Shown here: positions 1-11,800 of the stretch, piece after piece
Numbering within the stretch: position 1 is the stretch's first letter
How the letters are laid out: the number at the start of each line of letters is the position of its first letter
Source: Entrophospora sp. SA101
Lineage: Eukaryota > Glomeromycota > Glomeromycetes > Entrophosporales > Entrophosporaceae
Direction of reading: 5' to 3'
Assembly: GCA_958430865.1 (NCBI GenBank)
Contig: CAUDNR010002369.1
Span: 21,547-85,546, forward strand
DNA length: 64,000 nucleotides
Position numbers and translations under genes: made by a program
Notes under the pieces: generated by a model
Database searches by the model: none
The model's input: the letters and a program-made list of their open reading frames with translations, nothing else
What the model was told of the DNA's origin: nothing

Positions 1-1625
1 AAGAATATCTAATTTATTAATAAAACCATTACGAAACTCTGTTGAAAGAATATGTCGTGTAGCTACCAAGAGCTCCTATAAATTTATTATATTTTGTCAA
101 TTATGGAAAAATACCAAGTCATCAAATATACAAATAAAGAAAATCTCGGTGCACTACTTTTCTAGTAGCTGATGCTTCTGTAGGACAATCATGAAGAAGA
201 CGAATTATAAATTCTGGAACTTGATCTTGGTAACGAGATAATGCTGTAGTATAAGCTCTCAAAACATATGCCAAAAAAGCCAATGTCTAATTAAATAATA
301 TTTGAAAATGTATTACTATTAAAAAGAAACTTTTTTGAATGATTTATAAATTAAATAAAATATAGTGGCTATTGTGTTGTAAACCATACTTTAACTTGAG
401 CAACAATAAATTCTGTATATTTCACTTTATCTCTTATCCCTGGAGCAACACCAACAAAAATTTCACCTCTAGCTTTTGCTGCTTCATGTGCCTCAGCTTG
501 TGGTTGAGGTTGAAGACTTAATGTCTAGTTTTCAATATGAATTGGCCAATATAATAAAATAATTAATTGATAATATGTTTATTTAGTTAAAATAAAAAAA
601 GAGAATTATCAAGAATAATAAATAAGATAGATACTCTTATAATAAGTGGTAAAAAGCTTTGGATGTTTTCATTCACAACATTGCGATGTGATTGAAAAAT
701 TAGCACAACAATAATTGGACATTCTGTTAAAACCTTGAAACTGTGTAAACTATCGGCCAATACTTTATTTGGAGTAGATTCATTGGTTGTTACATCTGAT
801 ACTGGGGATGAAGGACGTGGCGAAGGTGGGATAGGCATAGATGATTGCACCGGCTAGAAACATGTGATATTGTAAATAAAATAATCTTTTTTGAAAGGAA
901 CAATATATTTCTTAATTAAATAAAAAAAATTAAATCATATGTACCGTACTAGCACTAGGCGTTGCAACCGCAGTCCCAGGAGTATCAAAGGCATCCCTTA
1001 CTGCCTTTTCCATATTTGCATACATTTCTTTTACAATATCTAAAAATGGTTGAACTTGATCTTCAAGTAAATTTTTATGACATCTATGCAATTCTATAAT
1101 TATTTTTAAACATATCACAGCATTATCTTCATTTTCTTTTTTTAATAAATTCATTACAAGTTTCAATAAGTCGGGTGCAAAGGGTCTAAGTGATTCATTT
1201 TGTGGTAGCCTATGTAAAATTTCTAAATAAAGGTTGCGTAATTTCTAAAATAAAAAAAAAGCCAAAATCAACAAAAATAATGGAATGTTAAAAAAAGATT
1301 TTATGTAATTACTTGTTCTTCTGAGTTACTATCAAATACTGGTGGCTCGTTTTGAAGAATATTGTTTAAAACTGGCATTAAATAATGTAAAAAACGAGGA
1401 TAATCTGAATTTTGATACATTTCAACAGAATCTCTCAAATTTGTAGCAATGGTCAACTTGGTTTTGAAATCTTTGATTTAAATAGAGAGGGAAAACAAAA
1501 TTAAGATTTAGTTTGAACTTGGACCAAAACGGCAAAAGAATTAAATAGTTTTTTTACAAACTTATTTTTGAATCCATTAGCCTTGAGGCATATAGATCAG
1601 GTGAAGAAAATTCATGGCTGGACAT
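1..1625 (-). pseudogene. TRA1: TRA1 5' end, inverted partial copy (exons 1-7)
   Basis: This is the reverse complement of the first seven exons of the TRA1 gene at 16160; positions in the two copies add up to 17785. Exons fall at 1562-1625 (with the ATG), 1313-1470, 945-1244, 635-853, 390-524, 158-286 and 1-75, and exon 7 is cut by the window edge. Translation covers about residues 1-360, including TRRAP-like blocks such as [12 protein letters not shown] and CPIIVVL. All splice sites match the main gene. Because the copy runs off the window it could be a complete second gene, a truncated duplicate or an assembly or amplification chimera. The sequence alone cannot decide, so it is listed as a partial copy. 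Confidence 0.9.
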
Positions 1626-2270
1626 GTTTTAAAGAATGTCGAATTCTATCTTGAAGTTAAATCGTTAATTTTTTTGTTATTATTAATAAGAAAAAAGAAT
1701 TCAAATAAAAACAATTATAGAAGACACGTATATTTATTATATATTTTTTTTATTTCATAAAATTTAAAAAATATTGGGGATTCCATCATTTAAACACGTG
1801 ACCATTGGCCAACGTGTAACCCTCCAAATGCACTTATGGAGGGTACAACTCTATGCTCAGGCTTAAACATCAAACCACCCACCTTCTCAAAAGGGAGGTA
1901 TGCTCGCACACTATACAACGATTCTGAACAGAAAATAGTTTGGACTGTTGCTAATGATAGCAAAGATTGCTTGCAAATGATCTACAGTGCATATGTTCTA
2001 GACGTGAAATTTAAATGCATAAAATTAAAATTTTTCACACAACTCTGGATCATATGTACGGAAGTGGAAGGTGAAATGCTTAATTATGACATTATAAGGT
2101 TGGAAGCATTCATCCAAAGCAAAATGGATGAGTCTTCATCAGAAGGTTTACTGTGCTAAACCATGTAGACAAATAGCTGACCATGGTGCTACAAAAGTGT
2201 TATCATTGGGATTAGCTCATAAGTCTTTTCAATTTTGTTTAAGCTGTTATTCATTTAAGCAGGGTGAGGA
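1626..2270. other. TRA1 upstream region with dispersed-repeat remnant
   Basis: No gene is supported here. It mirrors the TRA1 upstream region, including the CCAAT and CACGTG boxes at 1795-1808. An open frame at 1836-2159 shares a stretch (about 1922-1990) with 37325-37410, so it is better read as part of a dispersed repeat than as a host gene. Confidence 0.5.
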
Positions 2271-2560
2271 CAGGTGGCAGCTTTAGACCATCACATTAAA
2301 TGGGATGCTGGAAAAGGATGGGGGACAGGCAAGTGTGGCTTGAACCCGTCCCCCGTCCTTTTCAAGTTTGGCCCATTAATACTAGAAAAGGACGGGCAAT
2401 TACGAGGGACAGGCGTGGCGCGGTCGAGGTACAGCATCCCGTCCCCTGTCCTTTTCTATTATTCATGGAGAAGGACGGGTTACTGTGCCATTACCACTTT
2501 GACCTGTTGTTTTTTTTTTATTTGTGGGTGAAAGCTGTTTGTCATAAATATAATTTTTAG
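2271..2560. repeat. GC-rich hairpin repeat
   Basis: This island is strikingly GC-richer than everything around it. It is built from words such as AAAAGGACGGG and CCGTCCTTTT. Two imperfect inverted pairs are visible: 2311-2325 with 2348-2362, and about 2386-2410 with 2438-2455. Two overlapping open frames follow from this composition and are not supported as genes. It looks like a dispersed hairpin element of foreign composition. Confidence 0.6.
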
Positions 2561-3087
2561 TAACAGACCGCAAAATAATATCTCATCTCCATTTATTTCT
2601 TATTTAAAATCTTGATTTTTATTTTTTATTTATAATGGACAAGACAAAACTTGTGTAAAAATAAAATCATGAATACAAGTCATAATAACAAGTTAATTAA
2701 TAATAATAATCTTTTGATTTGTTCATAAATCTATCTTATAAAATAAAAAATATATATTAATATCACATATTTACAGTAATTAGGCAATCACCATCCCATG
2801 TATAGTGTTAACAACGGTTTGTATAGAAAATTTGTAATTAATTCGTTGCCCGTAATTAATTTCGTCACCTGTAAATTAATTACGTAATTACATAATTAAT
2901 TACCGTTTTCACTCTTTAAAAACGTTAATTACGAATTACGTATTTACGGTAATTAGCCAATTACCATCTCATGTATAATTATTATGATTTATTTGAACTT
3001 GAAAACATTCAAGAAATTATTCATAATTTAAAGAATTTTTTTAAAAATCCAAAAAGTTGTACATGTCGTATTTTTGAAAGACAAAAA
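2561..3087. repeat. AT-rich repeat with TAATTACGTAATTA motifs
   Basis: No gene. A 29-bp imperfect direct repeat (2776-2804 and 2949-2977) brackets a run of TAATTACGTAATTA-like palindromes at about 2830-2950. This resembles the interior of a small palindromic element, but no target-site duplication was found. Confidence 0.4.
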
Positions 3088-3634
3088 TAGAGGTTGGAAT
3101 CGACTAAATAGTCAACTATTTTAATCAATTATTTAGTCAACTATTTTAGTCAAGTGCTAATACTGCTAATACTAATGCTAATACTATGCTAATATTATTA
3201 TTGTCTGACCAATTACAATTTTTGTGTTTTATCATTCAAAATGGAAAATTTCTATGCAGAAGAGTATCAATGCAATCAGTATGATGATGACAACAATAGT
3301 GGTGGTGTTGTTGATGATAATTTTACATGTGAACAAATAAACACTTCTGATACAAGGTCCATTAGTTCATTGGCTTCAAGTTCTGATGATTTAAGCGGTG
3401 GTTCCAGAAGACCTTTAAAAAAACAAATTGTAACACATGATTTTGCATGGATGTATTTTGAAAAAGTGAAAGATTCAAATGGAAATTAATTTCATAATTT
3501 GCAAATTAAAAAAAAAAAAAAGAAAACAAATTATTATTATTAAAAAAAATTTTTTAATTGACTGATTAGTTGATTAAGAAATTTTGGCCAACAAGTAGCC
3601 AACTAAGGATTTTTTTGGACAATTCCAATCTCTA
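3088..3634 (+). mobile_element. Deleted hAT-like element with BED-type N-terminus
   Basis: The ends form terminal inverted repeats (TAGAGGTTGGAAT at 3088, reverse complement TAGAGATTGGAAT at 3634). They are flanked by an 8-bp duplication with one mismatch (3080-3087 GACAAAAA, 3635-3642 GACAAAGA), which is typical of hAT elements. Inside, 3241-3489 encodes an acidic, Ser-rich 82-aa start whose end (HDFAWMYFEKVKD) resembles the beginning of a BED zinc finger, followed at once by a stop. The transposase body is missing, so this is a non-autonomous deletion derivative. It sits inside the DDE transposase relic next to it. A second copy lies in the other arm. Confidence 0.65.
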
Positions 3635-3642
3635 GACAAAGA

Positions 3643-4690
3643 GATATTAGAACTTGAAAAAATTAGATTTAAAAAATTCTTTCAAAAGATATTTTCAAAT
3701 TATTAATTTAGCTAATAAAGAATTAGATTTATTTTTGAAAGCACAACTTTTAGCAATAGGAATAGAAAACAAAAATTGTAAAGAGCCCTCTGAAAATATT
3801 CCTCAGAGAATAAATTATAAATTTTGTTTTAATTCAGCATATTCTCTTTGTAAAACAGCATTTTTAATGTCATACAATATAAGTGGCCATAGGTTCAAAA
3901 TATTGTAGAACATTTACATAAATGAACAAAATTCATGCAAAAACAGGGAGAGCCCTTATACATAAAACTAAAGTCAATATTGATGAAAATTTAAAATCCA
4001 TTGTAAGAAATTTTTTAAATCAATATTCTTTAATACATGGTTACCTTCACCAATGAGGCATAGGAATGATTCTGGAGCATTTATTTATCTTCCTACTGAT
4101 AAAAAAATTTATATCTGTATAAAGAATTTAAAATTTTATTTAGAAAATATTTTAAAAGTTGAATCAGAAAATGATTTAGAAGAAAAAAAATTATTTCTTA
4201 CAATTCTTTTAGAAGATTATGGAATGAACTAATGCCTAATTTAAAATTTCAACCTCCTGCAAGTGCCAAATGTTTCAAAAATGACATTTTTTTAATTTTA
4301 ATCACGTGCCTTTCCACATCAAATGCTGCGCCATTTACCGAAAATTTTAATGGTGATCTTTCCTGATTAAGAAATCGTTCGGATATAGTGCTTCATATCT
4401 AATAACATCAAATGCTGCGCTTATTGCCAAAAATTTTTAATGCTGATCAAGAAATCATTGTGAATTAAATTATATAGAAAGTTTTTGGGAAGTAACTAAA
4501 GAATACACTAAAAATAATTGTAATTATTTATTTAAAGAATTAGAGAGAACTGTTCCTCTGGCATTGAACTCGGTTTCACTTTGTAAAATTGGAAAGTTTG
4601 CTAGAAGATGTTATAGATTTATGGATGCTTATAGATTAGGACTTTCAGGAAAAGCTTTAATATTTGCAGCAAAAAACTCATAGAAAATTG
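3643..4690 (+). pseudogene. DDE transposase relic, internally deleted
   Basis: Two coding remnants of one transposase family are recognisable. The N-terminal part (3654-3908, then frameshifted to about 4290) includes FCFNSAYSLCKTAFLMSY and, in another frame, TGRALIHKTKV. The C-terminal part (about 4453-4690) reads HCELNYIESFW followed by ALNSVSLCKIGKFARRCYR. The acidic residues in the CELNYIE block match the last catalytic region of DDE_3-like transposases. The middle, with the first two catalytic aspartates, is absent and replaced by an 89-bp tandem repeat. Several stops and frameshifts show it is dead. The family resembles elements abundant in mycorrhizal fungi; that is from memory, not a search. 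Confidence 0.65.
4316..4456. repeat. Imperfect 89-bp tandem repeat
   Basis: The word ACATCAAATGCTGCGC starts at 4316 and again at 4405. Each is followed by a similar stretch ending in AAGAAATC. It lies exactly where the middle of the transposase relic is missing. Confidence 0.6.
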
Positions 4691-5269
4691 CCAGAATTTA
4701 TGTTAATGGGATGCAGATATATTATCATTGAATGTTGAATGATTGTTATATGCATCACGTGATAAAAGTTGATCTATATTAGTTTTCTGATTGGTCAAAT
4801 TAGTTTGATAGGCGCGTGCCGAATTTTTTTAATTAGTAATAGTAATAAAATTACTTAATTTTAAACCCCCATAACCTTTTATTTTACTAATTAACTTTAA
4901 AAAATCTCTCTATTACATTGTTGCTTATGTTCCAAAGATTTACAAAAATAGAAAAGATTTTTATGGACCAACAAATATTTCCAAAGTTATCATCAGGGCT
5001 TAAAGATTTGCAATTTTTTTTGATGTCTTTAGATATGGCACACCATATAACATTATCTGGAATCTTTCTATGAGACTTATATTTTTTACAATATATTCAG
5101 CCTGTAACACTGTTAAGGGTAGGAAAATCACGTGTCAATTTATATGTAGGTCGACAGCTCAAAAATCTGAATTAAGAGTAAGAATTAATAATGCTATAAA
5201 TTACATAAATTACTGTATATTATTATTTAATTTTTTAATTTAAACATTTCTTATAAATCTAATTTTCAT
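4691..5269. other. Intergenic, nothing recognised
   Basis: AT-rich and stop-rich in all frames. No RNA gene, terminal repeat or convincing coding block was seen. Confidence 0.5.
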
Positions 5270-5815
5270 GTTCTAAATGACCAAATGCGAAAAATATTTT
5301 GTGCACCAAAGTTACTATTGACACAACAAATTGCTCACTCTGGTGGACAATGTTTATACTGTTATGAAGAAAGAAGGATGATTTTAGAAAACCTTATTAC
5401 TTTCAGCATTAAATAACACCGTTTTTCTTCCTTCTCGTGGTGGTAATTCCTCCACATCATCAACAAGTAAAGGAATTAATGAGGAATCTTCTGATCTGAA
5501 TCCACCACTCAAAATTTACCTTTGCATGAAGATTTACATTTATTATCCAAAAACATAACATCAATAAATCAATATGTTTCCTTCTGTTGCATCTTCTGTT
5601 ACCAATGATAACAAAGATCAAAAGAAAACCTTTTCTTTCTACAAAACTGAAATGTGCTGCAGTTTGGAAAAAGATGTTTATAGGCAAGTATTTATTATTT
5701 TTGATACATTTATAACATTTATAAATTTTTATTAGTTATAAAAGTTATCAATTTTTTCTTTTTTTCCTATATAATAATACAGATATGGAAACAGATGCCA
5801 ATTCGCACATTCTCT
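5270..5815 (+). pseudogene. Decayed CCCH zinc-finger gene (tristetraprolin/Cth-like)
   Basis: Short coding blocks on the + strand add up to the end of a CCCH RNA-binding protein. A Ser-rich stretch is followed by FYKTEMCCSLEK near 5637. Then comes a probable intron (donor GTATTT at about 5685, acceptor TACAG near 5783) and YGNRCQFAHSL. In TTP/TIS11 fingers the order is KTELC...L...G.C.YG..CQFAH, so the second cysteine region is damaged: a frameshift lies just before the intron and the expected Cys before KYG is missing. Such proteins bind AU-rich mRNA elements. The match rests on two short motifs in the right order and spacing. No start codon or upstream exon was identified. Confidence 0.5.
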
Positions 5816-5845
5816 AATTTAATTACAACATGTTAATCATCACTA

Positions 5846-6121
5846 TAGATGGGTGTCTAAACTAAATTATTTAGACAATGTCTAAAATATAAATTAATTT
5901 AGACATTCAGACAATCATGGTCTCAATTGTCTAAAATGCTGAAATTGAATTTTTTATTGGATAATTTACTGAACTTTGTGGATTTTGTGTATATACACGT
6001 GACTTTTAGTTGTATTTAAAGCAAATCATTACTATTTATATTAATTTAGACATTTAGACATTTTTGTCTAAATATTATTTTGACTTTAGACAATCCCAAA
6101 AACAATTTAGACACCCATCTA
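5846..6121. mobile_element. MITE with TAGATGGGTGTCTAAA inverted repeats
   Basis: A 276-bp element whose ends are inverted repeats (TAGATGGGTGTCTAAA at 5846, its complement ending at 6121). It is flanked by TA on both sides (5844-5845 and 6122-6123), suggesting a Tc1/mariner-type TA target. The inside is rich in the word TTTAGACA in both orientations. It has no coding capacity. Confidence 0.7.
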
Positions 6122-6622
6122 TAGAACATACCAATTGGAATGGACATAGAAAGATCATTTTTACTAAAAGTATTGGTGTTAAAAAAACGATCAAATTTGA
6201 TTTTTTTTCCTTTATGTAGTACAGCGTGCTATTTTTTAATTTTTCGGATATATTAATATATATACTAGATTATCTCGGCCAATCATTTACAAATTATTTG
6301 TAATACATTTAATTTTTGTCCAATCAAAAGTCATATTTAAAAATAAAGACTATTTTTTTTCCCATTAATTTTTAATTTTTTTTTAAAAACTACACATCAA
6401 CCAACTACTTTTTTAATTCTGTTTGTTCAACATAATACTCTAAAATATACATACATCTCAAATTTAAATATAAATCATAGTTTTCAAAATATTCAAAATA
6501 CTGTTAATTCGCTCTATAGAGTGATTAATATTTAGATTGTACATACATTTATATTTTGTTTCTTTCGTACAATTAATTAAAATAATTAGTATTAATTGTT
6601 GTATATATAAATTTATGAAATC
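6122..6622. other. Intergenic, DEK-like gene upstream region
   Basis: AT-rich and non-coding, with homopolymer runs. It should hold the promoter of the gene starting at 6623, but no clear box was identified. Confidence 0.45.
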
Positions 6623-8464
6623 ATGAAGAGTGGTAAGTGATAATAATAACCATCTGTACAACTTTAGTACAAGAGCGGAGGAATAATAATTAAATAATTA
6701 AATATGTATTATTTATTAATCGTAAATATATAGAAATTACAACTATTACTGTTTCACAGCCTGTTGAGGATTCTGATAAAATTGTAGATCCTTCTGTTTC
6801 CACTACTACAAACATTAATGATAATAATGATAAAAATAATAAGACATCAACGGTGCAAAAAACCAACGATGACAATGATAAAAACAAGTCAAATTTAACT
6901 GAAAATAATAATGACGATGATGATAACGATGATGATGACGGTAAGAAATTTAATAATATATGTATATCATAAAATAATAACAAAATAATAATATATTAAC
7001 TGCTACCAATATATTATAGAGCTTCTTATTAATAAAAGACCAAAGAGAGCAGTGAAGCAAGTAGTTCCTTTTAGCTATGAAGCTAAAGAATCCAAGAGTC
7101 GCTCAAGAAAGAAATTAGAAAATATTGGCCAAGGCTCAGGAACACCTCTTGGTGAAATCCCCGCTGTTTCACGTAATATTAATCGTTTAAAATACAATGA
7201 TGATGTATTGAAAGGTCTACACAAACTCTTTTATGGAACTGTTGGTATGAAAAATGAGATTAAATCAAACATCCGCCGATTTTCTGGATTTTCTAATGCC
7301 ACGCCTGTAGACGAAATTGTCATTAAGGAAAAATTGGAAAAATGGAAATTAATTGGACTGAAAAACATGTGTACTGTCTTTAACTTGAAAGCAAGTGGCG
7401 ATAAAGGAACTATAATTGATAGACTTTATAGTTGGTTAATAAATCCAAAAGAAGTATCCGGTTCTGATGAGAGCAAGGCTCAGAGAAAAACTAAATCATC
7501 ATTATTATCATCTAAAAAATCCAAAGCTCCTCGTAAGAAATCTGCTAGAGACATTTTTATGAATGAAAAAAGATCATTATATAGAGCTATGGAAGAGCAC
7601 AAATCTAAAAATCGTGTTGACATTGATAAGATTTTATCTGAGGCATGGAAAGGCGTATCTGCTGAGGAGAAAAAAGAATTCGAAGAAAAAGCAAAAGAAG
7701 AAAATATTAAGACCGGTAAAACAATTAATAAAAAGGTAGTCTATATATTTATTAGATTATTTATTACCCGTGACTGAGAATAATGTTAATAAAAAAATAT
7801 TATTCACTCATTCAAACTAATTTAGCAATCATCTAAAAAAGTTAAATCTTCTGAAACAAAAAACAAAACTGGTTCTGATAGTGAAAGTAATGAAGAAGAA
7901 GATGAAAGTGAAGATGAAAACAATGAAGGCGAAGATAATGAAGATGATAAAGTTGCCGATGGCAAAACTGATGATGATGATAAACTTGCTAATAAAGATG
8001 ATAATAAAGAAATTGGCAAGGTTGATAACGACAATAGCAAAATGGATATTGATAAAATTGTCGTGAAAACTCAAGACGATGTGAAAAAAAATAAAGAGTC
8101 AAATGGCGTTGATAAAGGTAATGATAAAGAAAAGTTGATGAAAGACGACGAAGATCAAGAAATTAAAAAAGGAATAAGCGATGAAGCTGAAAAAGTAACC
8201 AAAGTTTCAAGAAAGCGCAAATCGGCAAATGATGACAAGGATGAAAAATCTGGTGAAAGTTCTAAAAAAAGTAAAGCAGCAACACCAGTAGAAGTTAGTC
8301 CCGGTGTCGAGAAAGCTTCTAAAAGTTCAAGAAAACGTAAAACACTAGGAGAATCAGGAGAACTAGTAGAAGATCAAGATGAACAACACAAAAGTTCATC
8401 ATCAAAAAAGATCCAAGTAACCGATCCTGCAATTGAAAATAAACGAAAACGTGGCAAAAACTGA
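6623..8464 (+). CDS. DEK: DEK-like chromatin protein with HMG box
   Basis: Nuclear DNA-binding protein, predicted 523 aa from four exons: 6623-6632, 6734-6940, 7020-7735 and 7826-8464. Every junction has GT...AG and keeps the frame; the tiny first exon (ATGAAGAGTG) has a GTAAGT donor and is the least certain part. After an acidic N-terminus (about residues 1-72) comes a DEK domain: LGEIPAVSRNINRLKY, LHKLFYGTVG, NIRRFSGF. A SAP-like segment follows (KNMCTVFNLKASGDKG, ending WLINPKEVSG). Residues about 240-305 form an HMG box (KAPRKKSARDIFMNEKR ... EAWKGVSAEEKKEFEEKAKEE). The C-terminus alternates acidic and Lys-rich tracts with several KRK clusters, likely nuclear signals. DEK proteins alter DNA topology and chaperone histones. 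The HMG box is not part of animal DEK, so this is a fused architecture. A DEK C-terminal domain is not evident. Confidence 0.9.
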
Positions 8465-8899
8465 AATTATAAAATATTAGCAGAAATCAAATTTTGGAAA
8501 AAAAAATTTTTTTTTTCATTTTTTATCAAATATTTTTTTTTTTTGATTTGTCGTTCGTAGTATTAATGTTATTATTATTAATAAAAAATATTTTTTTCGT
8601 TCTAATTTTTGATTATTTTTGGATTGAAAGTCCATTCACATCGATGGCTGGCTATTGTTGTAAATGATTCGGCTGTGTGTCAATTAATCGAATAAAGATA
8701 TCGTGTAAAATTTTTTAACAGGTTTATTATTATTTTAAATAATAAAACAAAATATGGCACTAAAAATACAAGATAATAAATAAATAAAATTCTTTTTTTA
8801 TGTCAAACTGTTTGATGATTGTGCACTAGGACCAGAAGAGAATGAAATTAAATTTCTCCATCCATATTATATGATTTTTAAAAATTATAAAGTTTATAA
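8465..8899. other. DEK-like gene 3' flank
   Basis: T-rich non-coding stretch following the stop. An AATAAAG at about 8691 could be a polyadenylation signal. Nothing else was recognised. Confidence 0.4.
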
Positions 8900-11800
8900 A
8901 ATTTTAATTACTTCGATTCTTTCCAAAATTTATCAATTCTTTAATATTTGATGACCAAAGATTGAAACTCGTATCAGTTAAATAATTATCTAGTAATTCA
9001 TGTTCTTTAACCGATTCTGATGACAAGAATCTAAATATAAATCTTTTTAATGCTGGTGCAAATGAGTTTGCTGGTGGATTATTTAATTTCCTCAGTAATT
9101 ATTGCTTCAAAATTAATTGAACTTTCAATCATACTTTTCAAAACATTATCAATTACTATTTTATATTTCTTGTATGTTCAATCACTCCATTAGCATAATA
9201 GAGTTCATATGATATTTTTAAGTTTCAATCCTAGCTTCCATATATTCTTGAATTCATTGTTGTCACGAGCCAATGATGACAACCTGGCACCAACTGATGC
9301 TCGTTTAATAAAACATAAAATTAATTCCAAAAATGATAAAATTCTTATGATCTTAACAATTTAATATCACTAATAAGCTTGTAATAATATTAGAATGACT
9401 CAAATGCGAGTTTTCTTTATTCTGCTCAGCATAGTATTTTTCATAACCAAACTCTTGGCAAGCTCCCCTTCAATATTTCGTAAGTTATAAATGATTTTTT
9501 GCCCTTGTACAACAGCCAAACTTCTTTGACTATAAACCAAAAAATCATTATCTCATTCATAATTATTAAATTAATTTCTTTAAATTGTCCAATTTAATTT
9601 AATTTCTGGTGGATAATAATACATTTTAGTATCAATTACTACGTTATGATTTCTAGATCCTTGTAAAAATTTGATAGGTTCACATTTTCCGATTGGTGTT
9701 GTCAAAATGTTTCTCAAAAAACTGTTTTGTATTTCTACAAGATTTTCTATTATTGCGCGCATACATATGATCTTTGATCTTCTGGACCAATTAACCCAAA
9801 GATTATTGGTCTGTGTGTGTTCATTTCTGGTACATCTACCAGTTTTTTTGTATTGGTTACTGTATCTTCTTTGATCATTTGATTCCATAATAATGAAAAT
9901 CATGAAATAACTTATTAAACACAAGTTCTTGTGATACATCATTTTCTTTTTGTTCAAAAATAGTTTATTGTTTAAAGGTTGTATTGTTTGCGGTCAATCT
10001 AGTTATCCGATAACTTAATCTTAATGATAAAAAGTTCACAAATTTTATAATGGCTGATAAATGTTTAACTTATCAATCATGGTGCTTGAAAATATTGTTA
10101 AAAATGGGATATGATCTTTGTGCTGGTTTTTCTAATGCTCCATAATAATGTGCTCTAAAATTATCAAAATTACTCTTGCCAATATATCTCCAAAGTTTAG
10201 GTAGATATGATTTCTGACAATTCTTATTCATTGATAATGTTTGATTTATCTCTCCAACGACATTACTGTCAAAATAATACATGCTCATTGACTCTTCTAA
10301 TTTGAATAATGAACTTGGTTGTTGATTCAACAATATTTTTAGTAAATGGTACAATATCTGCAAACCTTATTTCCCAATCTTCTCTTTGTTTTGGATTCCC
10401 ATATGACAATTCATATGGTTTCAGCAATAGTGTTTAGTATTACATGGGATGATAATGAGATATTTGTGTGAATGTGGATATAGATATAAATATGTTGTTA
10501 ACGAGTAAGGTGGGAAAATTGTAGAAGGAATATGTCTCGAGTGTAAAAGTAAAATCGAGGAATTTATTATCAATCTAAAGAAGATGATAAATTAACTAAA
10601 CATTACATTTTCCTTGATACACCAGTTTCAGATGTAGCAGTATAATCTACAAAAGACGGACAAATCAATATAAATCCATGATTACATGTTTCCAATAAAC
10701 CAATAATCTTAATGTCTTAGATGGCATAGATGAGTGTAACCCTATTATGTGCTATGACTGATTTCATTTCTAAATTGTCTTTTATTAAAGTGTCTATCAA
10801 CCTTTAAAATATGAAATTCATTATTTATTAAATTCTGTATTAATTTTTTATATAAAGGTTCTACATTATATTCATTTTGTAAAACTTTCTTTACTTCACT
10901 TTCCGCGTGTCTCATTTCACCAACCGACATTAGTAATTGTAATCTTGTAAATATAAATCTAAAAAAGGCTATACCCGGTGTTAAAGTTGAATCGTTTTAC
11001 ATATCCTTTACTATTATTATCAGTCACCGTTTTTAAAAGCTATCTCGACCATGCGATAATTATCTAATGCCAATAAGGATTAAACAACAAGATATAGTCG
11101 TAATCAAAATCCCATTTTAGACCATAAAACCATTGTACACTATTTTGATTCAATGCTAAATAGAAATTCTTTGAAAGAAAATCCTCGTTGATGTAATTCT
11201 CTCAAGAAATAAAATTTAAAAAATTTTATCAATGGATAATCTCTACTCAAACTACCGTTTAAAGTGTTAACCGCTTCAAGCCCATAAAGCTCTCCTATAT
11301 CAAAGAATAATAGTTGCCAAGGTTCAGGATAAATTTAATGATTGACATATAATGACATGATAATATTAGGAACTAAGGATTCATCATCACATGAAGCTAC
11401 AAACAATTTTCCAAGTTGTACAACATCTGATTTTCCATGGAGATTTTAATATTTCTAGGGTTTCTTGAAATTAATTCAAAAGTTTCAAACCAATTTCAGA
11501 TAATAGTCATTATATCCATGTGAAATATCTTTTTCTAGTAATGGCGGAGGTGGTAATGTAGCTTTAATATTAAGATTTCACATTATTCTTTATTAACATT
11601 TTGAATTCGTCTTACATATATTTTTTTCAAGTCAATATAATTCGTAAAATAATCCTAAAATTTAAGATATGTCCAAGTGGAAAAAAAGTCAAATAATAGT
11701 GCTGTTTTTATAATTTATTAATGATACTCTCCCTAAGTTTACAAAAAAAATTTTGAATGATAAATAAATAAATATATTTAAAAAGTCAATAGATTACATA

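Larger units (their letters stand above)
1..4468. repeat. Left arm of a 4.47-kb inverted repeat
   Basis: Bases 1-4468 are the reverse complement of 13317-17784, separated by 8.85 kb. ORFs compared along the arms are identical except for a tight cluster of four substitutions (3272, 3274, 3279, 3291). The arm includes the TRA1 5' exons, the upstream region, a hAT-like element and most of a DDE transposase relic. The inner end falls inside the transposase C-terminal coding sequence. The outer end is beyond the window. Confidence 0.95.

Noticed and set aside
2274..2560. Two overlapping 85-86 aa frames
   Set aside because: They arise from the GC-rich hairpin repeat, occur identically in the other arm, and show no domain.
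7822..8074. Ser-rich and Phe/Ile-rich minus-strand frames
   Set aside because: They are antisense shadows of the Asp/Glu/Lys-rich tail of the DEK-like gene.
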